Positions 46,449 through 58,198 of a stretch of DNA of 64,000 bases are shown piece by piece. Numbering within the stretch: the stretch's first letter is position 1; every line of letters begins with the position of its first letter. The notes beneath the pieces are model-generated. The model worked only from the letters and a program-made list of their open reading frames with translations, was not told the origin of the DNA and did not search any database. Position numbers and translations under genes: made by a program. This DNA comes from Ophiura sarsii (Eukaryota; Echinodermata; Ophiuroidea; Amphilepidida; Ophiuridae), in contig CM069457.1 in assembly GCA_035610835.1 (NCBI GenBank), positions 38,590,553 to 38,654,552 on the forward strand. Reading direction: 5' to 3'.

Positions 46449-49400
46449 TAATTCAATTCAATTCAATTCAATTTATTATAAAATAACATCGTGGCCAAAG
46501 GCCAAATTGCGTATTTTTTACAATATAAAAACATATAATATTATCATCAAAAGTACATATAAATACATGATAAAACAGCGATAACATATAAAATACATGA
46601 TTATGATTGCAAATCCCCGCACAAAAAATATTTAAGAATCCAATCACACACATTTACAAGCAAATGAAACAAACATCCTCACACCACAAGTGTACACTCA
46701 CCCCTCCACACATAAACCCCCTATACCACACAATTCGACAACACATGTATCCACAGCATGCACTCATACACAAACTCACAAGCCCACCCACCAAACAACA
46801 TTGCACATGAAAAGTACTATTAGCCCCCCCCCCCCCCCCCCCCCCATAAAGACCTAAAAAATTGCACATCATCAAAAAATCACAACATGTAAATGTTAAC
46901 AGTACATCAAAAACTCAATACATATACTGGGCAGTAAAAATGAATTGTACAAAAAATTGACAACCAAAAAAAGAAAAGGCACACATAAACCCCGTTTACC
47001 ACACAATATGAAAACACATGTATCCACTAAGCATGCACTCATACACAAACTCACAAGCCCCCCTTCCAAACAAAAATTGCACATGAAAAGAACTATTAGC
47101 CCCCCCCCCCCCCCCCCCCCCCCAATAATGATATTGACCTAATATTGCACATTATCAAATAATAACAACATGTAAATGTAAACAGTACATAAAATCACAA
47201 TACATGTATACTGGGCAGTCACCTAAAATGAATTGTTCAAAAGATTGACAAAATAAGGCACAGGGCTGTTCTGAAAGCGGGATGTTCTAAATGATAATTG
47301 TGAAACTGAATCTGCATTACGTAGTCTTCTGCCATGAACTTCAAATCTGGTGTTGGGAAGGATATGTTTTGTTCTGATATTGTCGGCCAGGCCTGATGCA
47401 AATTTAAGACACTGTTTTGTTCTTCTACAAGCAAGGGATTCAAGTTGACAAGCAGACAAAGCATCATCATAAGATGAGTAATCACGGCCAAGGATGGTTT
47501 TACATGCCCTTTTCTGAATTCTTTCAATTTCACACCTTTGTTTTGCTGTAATACTTGAGTGCCAAATAGGGGCAGCATATTCAAGTACCGGTCTGAGATA
47601 ACTTTTGAAGACAACATTTAATTCGCTCTTATCAAAACCAAACTTTTTCAGTGAACGAAGCATAAACAGGCGCTGGTTAGCTTTCACAAGCATGTTGCTA
47701 ACCTGTGTGTCCCATTTTAAATCATTCTGAAGCCAAAGGCCAAGCACTTTTGCATTATCAACAAAAGGGAGGGACTCATTGCCAATTTTCAGCTCAGAAG
47801 TAGGCTTAGATTTGCCAAAATTAATTTGCAGAGCCTGACACTTGGTGGGATTAAGTTTCAAACAGTTTGTTTCAGACCAGTCCTTGAAATTATTCAAGTC
47901 ATCTTGAAGGTTACCAATGACTTTCACATTGTGATTTTCAGCAAATGTTAAGTCGTCAACATATTTCCAATACTCTGTACTTGCATCAGAAGCTGCATCA
48001 TTAATTAAAATTTGAAAACCAAGGGGCCCAAGTTTAGTGCCTTGGGGAACGCCCCCATTGATATAAACATAATCTGAAAGTGTGTCATTGTATTTTACAC
48101 ATTGTTGTCTATTGTTCAAAAAGTCACAAATCCATGGAACTATGGTTCTACGCACGCCAATACCGATGATCTTTTCAATAAGCAAGGTGTGACTAATAAG
48201 ATCGAAAGCTTTTGAAAAGTCAGTTAGGACCACTGTGCCCACATTGTGAATTTTATCAGCACCCTGATGTAAATAATGAACAAGATTAAGTAAATAGTGG
48301 TTTGTGGACACCCCAGACACATTGCCAAATTGTCTCACATCTATCAAGCTCTCAATATCTTCCAAAATCCATTTACATATAAAACCTTCAGCAACTTTGG
48401 AGAAGATGGATGTTAAAGACACAGGCCTAAGTTTACCAATGTTTGCGGGGCTTGTTTTTGGTATTGGTACAACAATAGCCTTTTTCCACTGATGGGGCAC
48501 AACACCTTCACTAAAAGAACTGTTTAAAATATCCGTGAGTGGGATGCTCAGTTCATATGCAAATTCTTTAACCAGCTGTGGCTTTATGCCATCTGGGCCG
48601 CTAGCTTTTGAAGGATTGATCTTTTTGAGTTCAGAGTAGACCTCCCAAGAATATAAATGAGGTGCAGCTGCTGCCGGCAAAAATGCAGGGAGCTTCTTTC
48701 TGTCCAAAGGTTCAATGTGTGCAGAGACCTCTGCAAACATGGCATTAATAGCATTGGCCTTGCCTGTGCAATCACCCTCATTAATTCCTGGGACATCTAA
48801 TCTGAGTTCAGACTTCTTTTTATTTGTCACAACTCTTATCTGCTGGTGCCACTTACGGGGGTCGGTTTGTTGCAGAACTCTTATTCTATCAGCATGATAA
48901 TATTTTTTGGCTTTCGCAATTTCCCTTTTGACAACATTACGTAACCTACGCCATACTTGTTGATCAGATTCAAATGCTCTTTGACGAGCAGCAATTAAGT
49001 TCTTAATATGAGATGTTAACCAAGGTTTGTCATTACAATGCACTTTTTTCACTTTTATGGGGAAACAAGCATTGGTGGCAGAATCGAGCATTTCATAGAA
49101 AACATCAATTTTGTTCTGTGTTCCTTGACAAAGTAAAATGTCATGCCAGTCTTGGTCTTGTATCCATCTACCAAACATTTCAATACCTGAATCAATGATG
49201 GGGCGACCAGCATGGTATTTAATAGAGTTCTTACGATTTACATTGACTTTAGGTCTCCACAAGATGCAAATGTGGTCACTGAACCCGAGCGGTGAAAAAG
49301 GTTTTGGTTTCCCATAATGATCCTTAACTTTACTGTTCGTAATGATGAGATCCAGAGTTGCGTTTTTACGTGTATAGAAATCGATAAGCTGAAATAAGTC

Positions 49401-50526
49401 GTTACCACGAATAATAGGTTGAATTTTCATGCGATTAAAGTCACCCATAATAACAACACCAATGTCAGGGTATTTTGCACGCAAAAAATCCACACTCTGG
49501 AGCAGATGGTCAGTTAACAATTCTTGGAATGGTGAGTCGGTTGTTATATACACTGCGCACACTGCCAACGCTGAAATACCACGGGGGAGTCGATTAGGAC
49601 GAATCTTGACCCACTTACATTCGAGTTCGTCAGGAACTTTAATATCGGGAATGTCGTATGCGGGAATGTTTTCATTGACATACACTGCTACACCTCCACC
49701 ACGCTTTTTATCACGGCATTTAGAAAACAGGGAATATCCTCCAATGTTCAACTGGTGCTCTGGCATGTTAGGTGAAAACCAGGATTCTGTAATGACTGCA
49801 ATGTCCACTTGGTTTTGCTCAAATACTATTGCTGCTTCATCAAACTTGTTGCCAAGGGATTGTGCATTTGACTGGAACATTGTAGGCAGGCTGTGTCTGG
49901 ATGCATTGGGAACATAGCGTGTCCGGGGAACATTGATTACCGGGATGTTGGTCAAGGTTCTGGAACGATGGGTTACGTTTTTAAACTGGGTAGATTCAGT
50001 CTCAGAGTCAATATGATGGTTGGAAATTCTGACTGGTATACACCTACGTATATGACGACCCCCTCTTCGGCCCCTTAAACGCTTGGGTCTGGGCTTGCAT
50101 GACTTATGTATGCCCAGTTCTACCAGCTTGCTTTTGAGCTCGGGCGCTATATCTGAGTCTCTAAAAGTGTTTATGAGTAAAAGATCAGCTGTACTATATG
50201 TACGTATAGTAGAATTAACATTCACGTCAGTGGTGTTGGTTGGAACTGGTAAGCTTAAAAATTGGTTCCAAATTATGCAACCCTGTGTTGAGTGAAAGTC
50301 TTTACCGGGGTTCCAAATTCTGGTGCTGAATTCAGTGTTGTCGACTTGGTTATATGACGAATAACCAAGCATAGCTGGACCATCAGATTCATTGTTCTTA
50401 TTAATGTACTCACGGTGAATAATACGGTGACATAAATAATAATTGTAGACGACGAAAACTGAGAAAATACGACATAAAACGGAGACATGAAAAAGTGACA
50501 TGTTGGTCGCAGCAGAACAGCGCCCT
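46449..50526 (-). mobile_element. CR1-like LINE inserted in the minisatellite
   Basis: The element carries one long ORF (50501-47223), a ~770-base 3' UTR with two poly-C runs in duplicated surroundings (46600-46860 and 46930-47160 share ACATGTATCCAC, CACTCATACACAAACTCACA and AGTACTATTAG-like blocks), and a (GAATT)n tail at 46449-46473. AGGTCAGA is present at both edges (46441-46448, 50527-50534), but that 8-mer is part of the minisatellite unit, so it may not be a true duplication. Confidence 0.88.
47223..50501 (-). CDS. CR1-like LINE endonuclease/reverse transcriptase, intact ORF
   Basis: 1092 codons without interruption. The first ~200 residues are a low-similarity leader with a basic patch (RPKRLRGRRGGRHIRRC). 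The endonuclease starts near residue 207 (FQSNAQSLGNKFDEAAIVFE), with ITESWFSP, GGGVAVYV, VVIMGDFN and FSDHICILW (~406). RT motifs: GPDGIKPQLVKEF, LRPVSLTSIFSKVAE, VLTDFSKAFDLISHTLL, VPQGTKLGPLGF and WKYVDDLTFAE (~847; YVDD). The C-terminus ends NSPVPYFVNLLNNSF, as in CR1-type proteins. A second ORF is not seen. The true start may be an internal ATG. This is the best candidate here for a recently active LINE. Confidence 0.9.
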   Translation of the reverse strand: MSLFHVSVLCRIFSVFVVYNYYLCHRIIHREYINKNNESDGPAMLGYSSYNQVDNTEFSTRIWNPGKDFHSTQGCIIWNQFLSLPVPTNTTDVNVNSTIRTYSTADLLLINTFRDSDIAPELKSKLVELGIHKSCKPRPKRLRGRRGGRHIRRCIPVRISNHHIDSETESTQFKNVTHRSRTLTNIPVINVPRTRYVPNASRHSLPTMFQSNAQSLGNKFDEAAIVFEQNQVDIAVITESWFSPNMPEHQLNIGGYSLFSKCRDKKRGGGVAVYVNENIPAYDIPDIKVPDELECKWVKIRPNRLPRGISALAVCAVYITTDSPFQELLTDHLLQSVDFLRAKYPDIGVVIMGDFNRMKIQPIIRGNDLFQLIDFYTRKNATLDLIITNSKVKDHYGKPKPFSPLGFSDHICILWRPKVNVNRKNSIKYHAGRPIIDSGIEMFGRWIQDQDWHDILLCQGTQNKIDVFYEMLDSATNACFPIKVKKVHCNDKPWLTSHIKNLIAARQRAFESDQQVWRRLRNVVKREIAKAKKYYHADRIRVLQQTDPRKWHQQIRVVTNKKKSELRLDVPGINEGDCTGKANAINAMFAEVSAHIEPLDRKKLPAFLPAAAAPHLYSWEVYSELKKINPSKASGPDGIKPQLVKEFAYELSIPLTDILNSSFSEGVVPHQWKKAIVVPIPKTSPANIGKLRPVSLTSIFSKVAEGFICKWILEDIESLIDVRQFGNVSGVSTNHYLLNLVHYLHQGADKIHNVGTVVLTDFSKAFDLISHTLLIEKIIGIGVRRTIVPWICDFLNNRQQCVKYNDTLSDYVYINGGVPQGTKLGPLGFQILINDAASDASTEYWKYVDDLTFAENHNVKVIGNLQDDLNNFKDWSETNCLKLNPTKCQALQINFGKSKPTSELKIGNESLPFVDNAKVLGLWLQNDLKWDTQVSNMLVKANQRLFMLRSLKKFGFDKSELNVVFKSYLRPVLEYAAPIWHSSITAKQRCEIERIQKRACKTILGRDYSSYDDALSACQLESLACRRTKQCLKFASGLADNIRTKHILPNTRFEVHGRRLRNADSVSQLSFRTSRFQNSPVPYFVNLLNNSF

Positions 50527-51665
50527 AGGTCAGAGAACCATTAGGGATAAGGAATATAATGTCATAGAACCAATGGAGAAAAGAGATAGAGACATAACCA
50601 ATCCAATAGATAAAGGTTAGAGAACCAATGGGAATCAGGAATACAAGTCAGAGAACCAATGGAGATAAGGAATAGAGGTCAGAGAACCAATGGAGATGAC
50701 AGGAATGAAGATATAGAGGTCAGAGAACAAATGGGGATGACAAATAGGTAACCAATCGAATGGGTAAGAATTAGGGATTAGGGAACCAATGGGAATAACG
50801 AATTTATATAGGTAAGAGCACCAGTGAGGGCAAGGAGTAGAGGTTAGAGCACTAATGGAGATAAGTAATAGAGGTCAGAGAACCAATGGGGATGATGAAT
50901 ATAGGTCAGACACACAATTCAATGGAGATAAGGGATAGAGTTTAGGGAATACAGGTCAGAGAACCAATGGAGATAAGAGGAATGAAGAAATAGAGGTCAG
51001 AGAACAAATAGGGATGACAAATATAGGTCAGACAACCAATCCAATGGGTACGAATTAGGGATTAGAGAACCAATGGGAATAACGAATTTATATAGGTAAG
51101 AGCACCATTGAGGATAAGGAGTAGTTGTTAGCGCACCAAAGGAGATAAGTAATAGAGGTCCGAGAACCAATGGGGATGGTGAATATAGGTCAGACACACA
51201 ATTCAATGGAGATAAGGGATAGAGTTTAAGGAACCAATGGGGATTAGAAATAGAGTCAGAGCATATAAGAGAGGTCAGTGAACCAATGGGGATCGGTAAT
51301 AGGGGTTAGAGAACCAATGGGGATCAGGAACAGGGGTTAGAGAACCAATGGTGATCAAAAAGGGGGGTTAGAGAACCAATAATACATATATAAGGTAAGA
51401 GCACCAATGGGGATAAGGAGTAGAGGTTAGAGTACAAATGGAGATATTGAGTATATGTCAGAGCACCAATGGAGAAAGTAATAGAGGTCATAGAACAATT
51501 GGGATAAGAAATTTAGTTTAGAGAACCAATGGAGATAAGGGATAGAGGTCAAGTCATGGGGATGAGGAATAGAGGTCAGAAAACCAATGGGGGATGAGTA
51601 ATCGAGGTCGGAGAACCAATGGAGATAAAGTGTAGAGATCGGAGAACCAACGGAGATATCGCATC
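50527..51665. repeat. Minisatellite, right segment
   Basis: About 30 imperfect units of AGGTCAGAGAACCAATGG with GATAAGGAATAG and variants (GGTTAGAG, GGTAAGAGCACC). Higher-order repetition is visible: a ~275-bp block starting near 50690 recurs near 50970. No coding function. Confidence 0.88.
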
Positions 51666-51929
51666 GGGAGTATTTTCTTATTGTTTTAAATGGGGGAAAT
51701 AATATTCAGATATTATCTCAAAGCTCAAATAAGCTGATTGGAGCTTTTTCCATGAATAAACAAATTCTGGCGCGTATTTTTTTCCAAAAAAGCCGAGTCG
51801 TGACGCATGTCGATAAAACAAACACGAGTGCCGATTTTGGTTGGAATAGGTCGATTAGTTTTCGAGCTATTCCAAAATGATAGTCGCCCCGCACAATGTC
51901 AAGATACAGACAGGTGTCTACAAAGTGTG

Positions 51930-53220
51930 AACTTCATCAGCAGTTGAGTTATCACTGCCACGTTCCATGGTAATCCTAAACTCACCATTACATCCATACA
52001 CGCTCCAACTGAAAGTGCTTCTCCTGATAATAAGAATGAGTTCTACAACAGCTTAGAGAACCATCTTGAGCAGGTGAAACCTCATAATATCCATTTGGTT
52101 TTGGGAGACTTCAATGCCAGAGTACTTGTAGGATCAGATAGCCACTCATCACATCCCGATATTGTTGGACCTCCGAAATGGAGGGAGGCTTGTGAGCATG
52201 TGCGAGGAATTCAAACTTCGTCCCGCACAGTCGAGATTTCCTCAACTCAGACGTCGTCTCTGGACATGGATGAACCCGGGCCAGCAGGGTCAACACATCA
52301 GCTGGACCAAATTCTAATAAACAGCAAGTGGACTAACTCCTTAAGGAACTGCAGAGCCTACAAACCGGATTATCAGCATCAAGCTCAAGTACAGCCTAAT
52401 ATTCACCAAAGGGAAACCCTGCAAGAGACCGATGTTTGTCTGAAAAAAGCTGCAGAATGCTGGCAGGAAAGAGCTATTTCAGATTGAGCTGTCAAACAGA
52501 TTCGAAATCCTCAAGTGCAACGACACATCCACACCAATAACTAAGAGATACGAACAGTTTGAAAAAGCAGTTTCAGAAGCAGCTGAGAAAGCTAAGTTGT
52601 TGGCAAATACGAAGCACATGGCATGCCAACCTGAGTGACCGACAAGACCATTCAGCTTAAGTCTGAGATGGATGAGGTCAAATGTCACTGCAATCAAGGG
52701 AACGATGGAAAAAGCTTAGTGCTCGTTTGAATGATTCATACAAAGCAGACAAATCGTCCATGCTCAACAAACAGATGGAAGATTTTTAACTGGCTGACTT
52801 GAAGGGCGACTTTTCCACCACTTGAAAAATCATCCATGATATATCTGGGAAAGACAGAAAGTCCAGTGTCAAGGTTAAGAAAAGAGATGGTACTACTCCC
52901 AAAAATGACAAAGACCTGTTTGCCGAATGAGGAAGTACTTTAGTTAATTGCTAAATAATGACAGCGGTAAAATTCCATCCAATATTCCATCATCTGCTGC
53001 TCAGGATCTACCAATACCAATTAACCCTCCCACACTTTAAGAGATTCAGGAAGCAATTAGTCAAATGAAGCCCAATAAAGCTGCAGGTCTTGACTGCGCA
53101 ATCACATTAGAACCACTCCAAGATGGCGGTGAAGCATTGGTCAATCTTGTCTATGGATTTTGCATGGAAGTTTACACTACCCTTAAACCACCCAACGAAT
53201 GAACCACCAGCGTTTGTGTA
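51930..53220 (+). mobile_element. RTE-like LINE fragment, heavily decayed
   Basis: IHAPTESASPDNKNEFYNSL and IHLVLGDFNARV show the endonuclease; QLDQILINSKWTNSLRNCRA follows. Past stops and shifts, RYEQFEKAVSEAAEKAKLL and EIQEAISQMKPNKAAGLDC lead toward the RT, which is absent. It lies in the Rho gene intron, opposite strand. Confidence 0.78.
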
Positions 53221-53224
53221 CCTC

Positions 53225-54425
53225 TACCGAACCCTGTATGTTATCCAACTTTCTTGACCACGGCTTTGATGCTTTATCCAGGGTAATAAATCATCCCCTC
53301 GTATACCATTTATCTGATTTATTTCACACCACCTGTGTCTTGCCAGCGTGTTTGCTACCATTTCCACCGCTGTCCTAAGCATGGCTCAAGGCTCTTTAGT
53401 CTGAGTGTAACTAGAAGCCCTATATATTACTTTAGAAAATTGTTGCTGTGTTAAGAAATTCCAACTTTAAACTTCAATTTGTCATAGAAACTAGTGCTAT
53501 ATCATATTTTGTAAAAACAAAAGTTCAAATTTCGAGATAAAAAGAGCAGATTTTAGTTTTAAAACTAGCCCAAATCTGGCTAAAAGTCACCATGTGTGCC
53601 AAGTCATGTGGCAAGACTGCAGCGCCTGCGGGCTTGCTACCAGTTCCACCGCTGCCACACTCAAGGTCCCCCAGCATGCGGTCAATGGTGTTGGATGGAC
53701 GTAATTCTTGATGGAACTTACTAATACTAGCGGTCATGGCCAGTTCAACCTGTCAAACTTGGGCTCAAACTTTAAAGGCAACTGGAATGTTATGAGGGGG
53801 GCCTATCTCTAATGACAAATTATAGAGGAATATATAATCGCTACAGTCAATTGCAGCCAAACAAGGTGTACCGGTGGGTTAACCCAAGTTCAAAGTAATT
53901 TTTCAACCACATTTATAGTTTCAGAGAATTTGTTTTCGCTTAGTCTTGATCAGCAGTAAGTTTTGCAATTATCCTGAAAAAATGGTACATTTAGCTTGGT
54001 TGGTTCTTCAGATATGGTTCATTACAATAAAACTTAGCTTTATTATGCTAAAAATTGCAACATATGGTCTAGTTTAACCCAAGTTGATAAGAAAATGCGC
54101 GCGAAGCAGGGGAAAAATTGCCTTTTTATACTAAAACTGTCAATGTTAAGTTCTAATTTTAACTAAATTAATTTTTTTCGGGGGCGGGGGAAAAATGGGT
54201 TTTTTTGTGGGGGAAATTTCTGGAGAAGTCATTGGTTATTGCGGACGTGGTTGTAGATGCCAGGTATTGCGAACGTGATTGTAATTAGGTTATACTATAA
54301 ATAAATAAATAAATAAATAAATAACATGGTACATTCTTACAGGCAGGGGTTGTCATGTCTTAATTAAACATCGTATTATATATCGTTAAATTCTGAAATC
54401 AAAATTAAAAAAACCCACAAAGCTC
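53225..54425. other. Intron sequence, nothing recognised
   Basis: AT-rich sequence of the large Rho-gene intron. It includes a short (ATAA)n microsatellite near 54297-54323. No conserved domain is found in its short open frames. Confidence 0.5.
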
Positions 54426-54427
54426 AC

Positions 54428-54603
54428 CTGATTGCCATAAACATTCACATCAGCTATACAGTTTTCTAAAACGGTCGGTATGTAGGTCATTGGTAACCTG
54501 CCCGTGCTGAAAAACTGAACAAGAGGGCTTTTACCATAATCAACGTCCCCAACGAGAACACACTTCATTCGTGTAGCTGCCCAACCATAACTGCTCAGTC
54601 CTC
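54428..54603 (-). CDS. Atypical Rho-family GTPase, P-loop and switch I exon
   Basis: The 176-base exon follows TTACTATAG, enters in phase 1, and ends CAG before GTGAGC in phase 0. It encodes GLSSYGWAATR then MKCVLVGDVDYGKSPLVQFF and STGRLPMTYIPTVLENCIAD. GDVDYGKS is the P-loop (GxxxxGKS/T); Rac Gly12 is Val here and Thr17 is Ser. Switch I keeps Tyr32, Thr35 (YIPTV) and the EN of the effector region. In Rac/Rho, Val at this site blocks GTP hydrolysis, so this protein may stay GTP-bound; that is inference. The ATG at MKC could be a start, but open phase-1 linkage to the linker exons suggests an N-terminal extension. Confidence 0.92.
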
Positions 54604-54719
54604 CTATAGTAAATACGAGTGAATGCATACTATTGTATTACTATGAACATGAAATAAGGAAGACTATTATGGAGTGTGACGTTATATATCGATACGCAGC
54701 GATAGAAATACCAACATGA

Positions 54720-55700
54720 CGTTCCACCCGGGGTAGACAGTCCGGGGGGGGGGGCAACCCTGGGTGGACCAACCCTGGGTAGACTACAATAGAGCCCCCT
54801 CACGGAATAAACCGCAATAAAACTGTTTTAAAAAACACCTTGGAAACTTTATTGCTTATAAATTATATGTTAGAACACTCATGGGGTTGGTGGTCGGGGA
54901 GGTAAAAACAAGGTTCTTAAAGACAATTACAACAAAAAAAACTTTTTTGACCCAATTGTTTTTGAACAAAGCTAACAAAAATAATTTTAAGTAAAAATGC
55001 ACAAATCGCTTGATAATGATTGTAAAGAAACTAACTTAGGGACTATTTTGTTTTGGTAACATAATCTAATATTTTTTGAAATTTTGACATAAAAGTGCCA
55101 AAAAGTGAAAACAAATGGAAAAAATAACTTTTTGGGCAGTTTTGGGTCGAAATTTCAAAAAAAATATGGAAAACTTAATCTATTGAAACCTTTTCTCCCT
55201 TCAAATTTTTAATTTTATCGCCAATCTCTCCGTGCCTCTTTAAAATTAATACAATTGAGTTTTGAGGTAGAGGGTAACCAGAAAGAGTGAGCACTATTTT
55301 GGCAAAAGGCCACATGAATTTCAGATTTGAATTTTCAAAATATAAAATTAGGTTAAGAAAGATAACCTTTTAGATTTAATTTACATTTTTTTTTTAAATT
55401 CGACCATTGCGTTACATACCAAACCTATAAAGGTCGTCTATTTCAGACAGAGCCGATCCGCTGTGAATGCTCAAGATGCATGTCGTCTACATATGGCAGC
55501 CGAACATTTCAATTGTTCAACTTTCAGTTTGTGTAGCGGGTCAAGTAGCATGTGCTCGTATTGTTGAGGGATTACTGTATGGGTATTTCCGGGGTATTTC
55601 TTAAACACGACTAAGGTCTCGTTTATATTGCGACACAAGTATTTTAAGATTGTTGCTCTGTTAATGTAGAATAAGCTTATGAAATGTGTTATTATTTTTT
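54720..55700. other. Intron sequence, nothing recognised
   Basis: AT-rich intron with a short duplicated phrase CCTGGGTAGAC/CCCTGGGTGGACCAACC around a poly-G run near 54746. No gene seen. Confidence 0.5.
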
Positions 55701-55712
55701 AATGTTTTTATA

Positions 55713-56163
55713 CACTCGTCCAAAGAAGTTCCTTGCCACTTAGTAAAGTCCAAATATTTCAAACTAATATTTAATAGAATATATATAAATGTATATCAAA
55801 ATAAGCAGAAAGTAATCCTCTAACAGCTTAACATGGAATTTAGACATGATCCTTCATGCATGGCAGATCCCATTCACTTGACAATGGCAAGGTCTGTGGA
55901 AGAAGATTGCAAAAAATTGGATAATCCCTCCATTCAAATGTTAATGTGAATGATTGAACACAATATGAACCTTACCATTGTTTAATGAATGTGCTCAGCC
56001 ATGCATGAATGCGTACATCTTAATTTCATACAGACATGATAGAGAATTATTGTCTGCTTATTATGACATGCAATTGTTTAATTTATATTAAATATTTATG
56101 TGAAATATTTGAACTTCAGTATTTGAACTTCAATGAGTGGCAAGGAACTTCTTTGGACGAGTG
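55713..56163. mobile_element. MITE with TA flanks (Tc1/mariner-like, tentative)
   Basis: CACTCGTCCAAAGAAGTTCC at 55713 and its inverse ending at 56163 form TIRs of ~29 bp with no mismatch, continuing AGTGGCAAGG. TA lies on both sides (55711-55712, 56164-56165). A 451-bp non-coding element in the intron before the P-loop exon. Confidence 0.88.
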
Positions 56164-56904
56164 TAGTAGATCACAGACTTTGGCCGGTGTACCATTTCAG
56201 TATCGGCAATATCTTCCCAATTGAGGGGGAGGGAGTGATTTGAAATCTGTTCTTATTATTGACACATATGGTTCTATTCTTCCCTGTGTCTTGAAAAAAC
56301 ATCGTAGTTCATATCCAGAATCCAGAATAGTGAAAACTTTTTCTCGTACGGTTGTCCAAATTGATTTTCTTGCTAATTTAATCCTCATCTATATAAGGAT
56401 TAAATAATATAATTCACTTGTTAAGATGGCAAGTTTGAATAGCACCTATTCCTATTTCCTTTAGTAGTTTAAAACTTATGCATGACATTCGGGTATTTGT
56501 CCCTTCAACGCTTTGAAGTCCATTACATGTGTGCTACCTTTAACCATAAATCTAAATGTACTAAATGTTGCCCAGCCCTAGTGGATGATTGTTGACATTC
56601 CCGCCTGCTTTGAATTTCAATTCCACGGACTAGCGTCTGTTTTCTTCGCCCGAGGGCATTATTAAGGTAATTGTACAGCTAAATTCACTCAAAATGGTCC
56701 AACATATGTAAGAATCGATGTGTGGAAAGGCAAATCTTGTTGCCCGGGGCCCATTTGGAAACATATAAGTTACATGTAGATTTTACTGTTCCAGTATCGA
56801 TACTGGAACACTAAATTGTAAAACTAAATTGTAAAACACTGGTTGTGTACCAGATAATAGTACAGTCCAGAATCTGGGATCTAAAGTACACTTATTCCCT
56901 GATG

Positions 56905-57130
56905 TTGTCTGTAATAATAAGATTTGACACAACCTTTCTCTTTTCACCTATTCTAGAACAAATGCACCGAACATAGCTAGCAGATAGCGAATTGGAGAGT
57001 GGACTAATCCCCCCCCCCCCCACACACCAAAAAAATTGTGTTTCTTGATAGAAGACATCAGTATCTTCAAAGAAAACAGTAAATTGAACAAACCAGATAA
57101 CTGAGAAAATCTTAATTTTATCTCTTAACA
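56905..57130. repeat. Third copy of the ~290-bp dispersed repeat
   Basis: Shares GTAATAATAAGATTTGACAC, CTTTTCACC, ATAGCTAGCAGATAGC and GACATCAGTATCTTCAAAGA with the tandem pair at 28968-29520, in the same orientation. It has a poly-C run at the internal site. Confidence 0.85.
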
Positions 57131-57292
57131 CGTTAAGTAAAGGGAGACTATTTGGTAGTGTGACAGAATAAGGCCAACAAAATGTAATGTTGTCCTCCAC
57201 AGCTCTCAGAGAGGAGGGCGGGTGGGCGATTATTTTTAATTTTTTTAATTTTTTTATTTCAAGGGAAAGTCAAGCAATTGATCATATATATG

Positions 57293-57645
57293 AAGTCCCG
57301 AATTCAGGTCAAACAACAGAGACTTCATACACTTCAGCCCTCTGTGTACAACAAAACGTCGATTCAAAAATGCTGGTAAAGCCGTAACCAGCATTTTACG
57401 TCAACATATCAAACAGTGTCATCCTGCAGCACGCGTGATAAATAACGCGAACCATATTTAAATAGAGGGCGTTTTTAAGAAAAGGTTCAATAAATAGCGC
57501 TGGTATTGTTTTAATCAAGTTTATCTGTGTTTTTTGTAAGTAGAAACAACAATAATGGTTATTTTCAATGTTCATCTTGAATTCTGCAGTAAATTAATTT
57601 AAAATAAAGATCTTCAACACTACTTCGTGTCCCTTTAAAGATATT
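57293..57645. mobile_element. MITE with internal hairpin (copy 2, inverted, truncated)
   Basis: Reverse complement matches 30617-30910, including the AAAGGGACA end (57629-57640), AACGCCCTCTATTTAAATATG and GGTTCGCGTTATTTATCACG. The hairpin is at 57367-57397. The other terminal repeat is missing. Confidence 0.82.
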
Positions 57646-58012
57646 GAGATGCATTCAAAATATATATTATTATATCCATCATTTTATATTTTATTACCAA
57701 GTCACATGCATAAGAGCTGAAGCAGTAATTTCATTTGCTTGAATTTAGAATAAATTATGAAATATTTTTAAATATTTTTACACAGAAAACGGTTCTCAAC
57801 AATAATAATTTTGATCAGAATAAATGAAAATACTATAGTAATAGGATCTTAAGGTATAAGTTACTAGTCTACGTCTATGCTATGGGTCATGAGGTATTTA
57901 TTTGGGTTATTTTGGACCAAATATGGTCATCCAAGGTCATGTAGACTATGAAATTATTATTTTTTTAAATCAAAAAGTAAAACATTTTGAGAAAATCACA
58001 TAATATACGCAC

Positions 58013-58051
58013 CTGGAGGCTTTGAAGGTTGTGGCGACTCACCAGATGTTT
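58013..58051 (-). CDS. Rho-gene linker microexon A (39 nt)
   Basis: Bounded by TAATCCACAG and GTGCGT; phase 1 at both ends. Spliced codons read E-TSGESPQPSKPP and then join the P-loop exon as G-GLSSYG. Ser/Pro-rich, predicted disordered. It is the last linker exon before the GTPase domain. Confidence 0.75.
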
Positions 58052-58198
58052 CTGTGGATTAAATGACCATGCAAAGAACTATTTTATATATTGGGTTACT
58101 TTATTGGGTTATTGCATGCAACAACCGTATAATTCATGCTGTTATTTTTTTTAAAGAAATTACCTCTGAAGAGTAACACGTTGGCATTGTGTAAGCAC

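Noticed and set aside
46441..50534. AGGTCAGA as a proven target duplication of the CR1-like LINE
   Set aside because: The same 8-mer is part of every minisatellite unit around the insertion, so its presence on both sides is expected without duplication.
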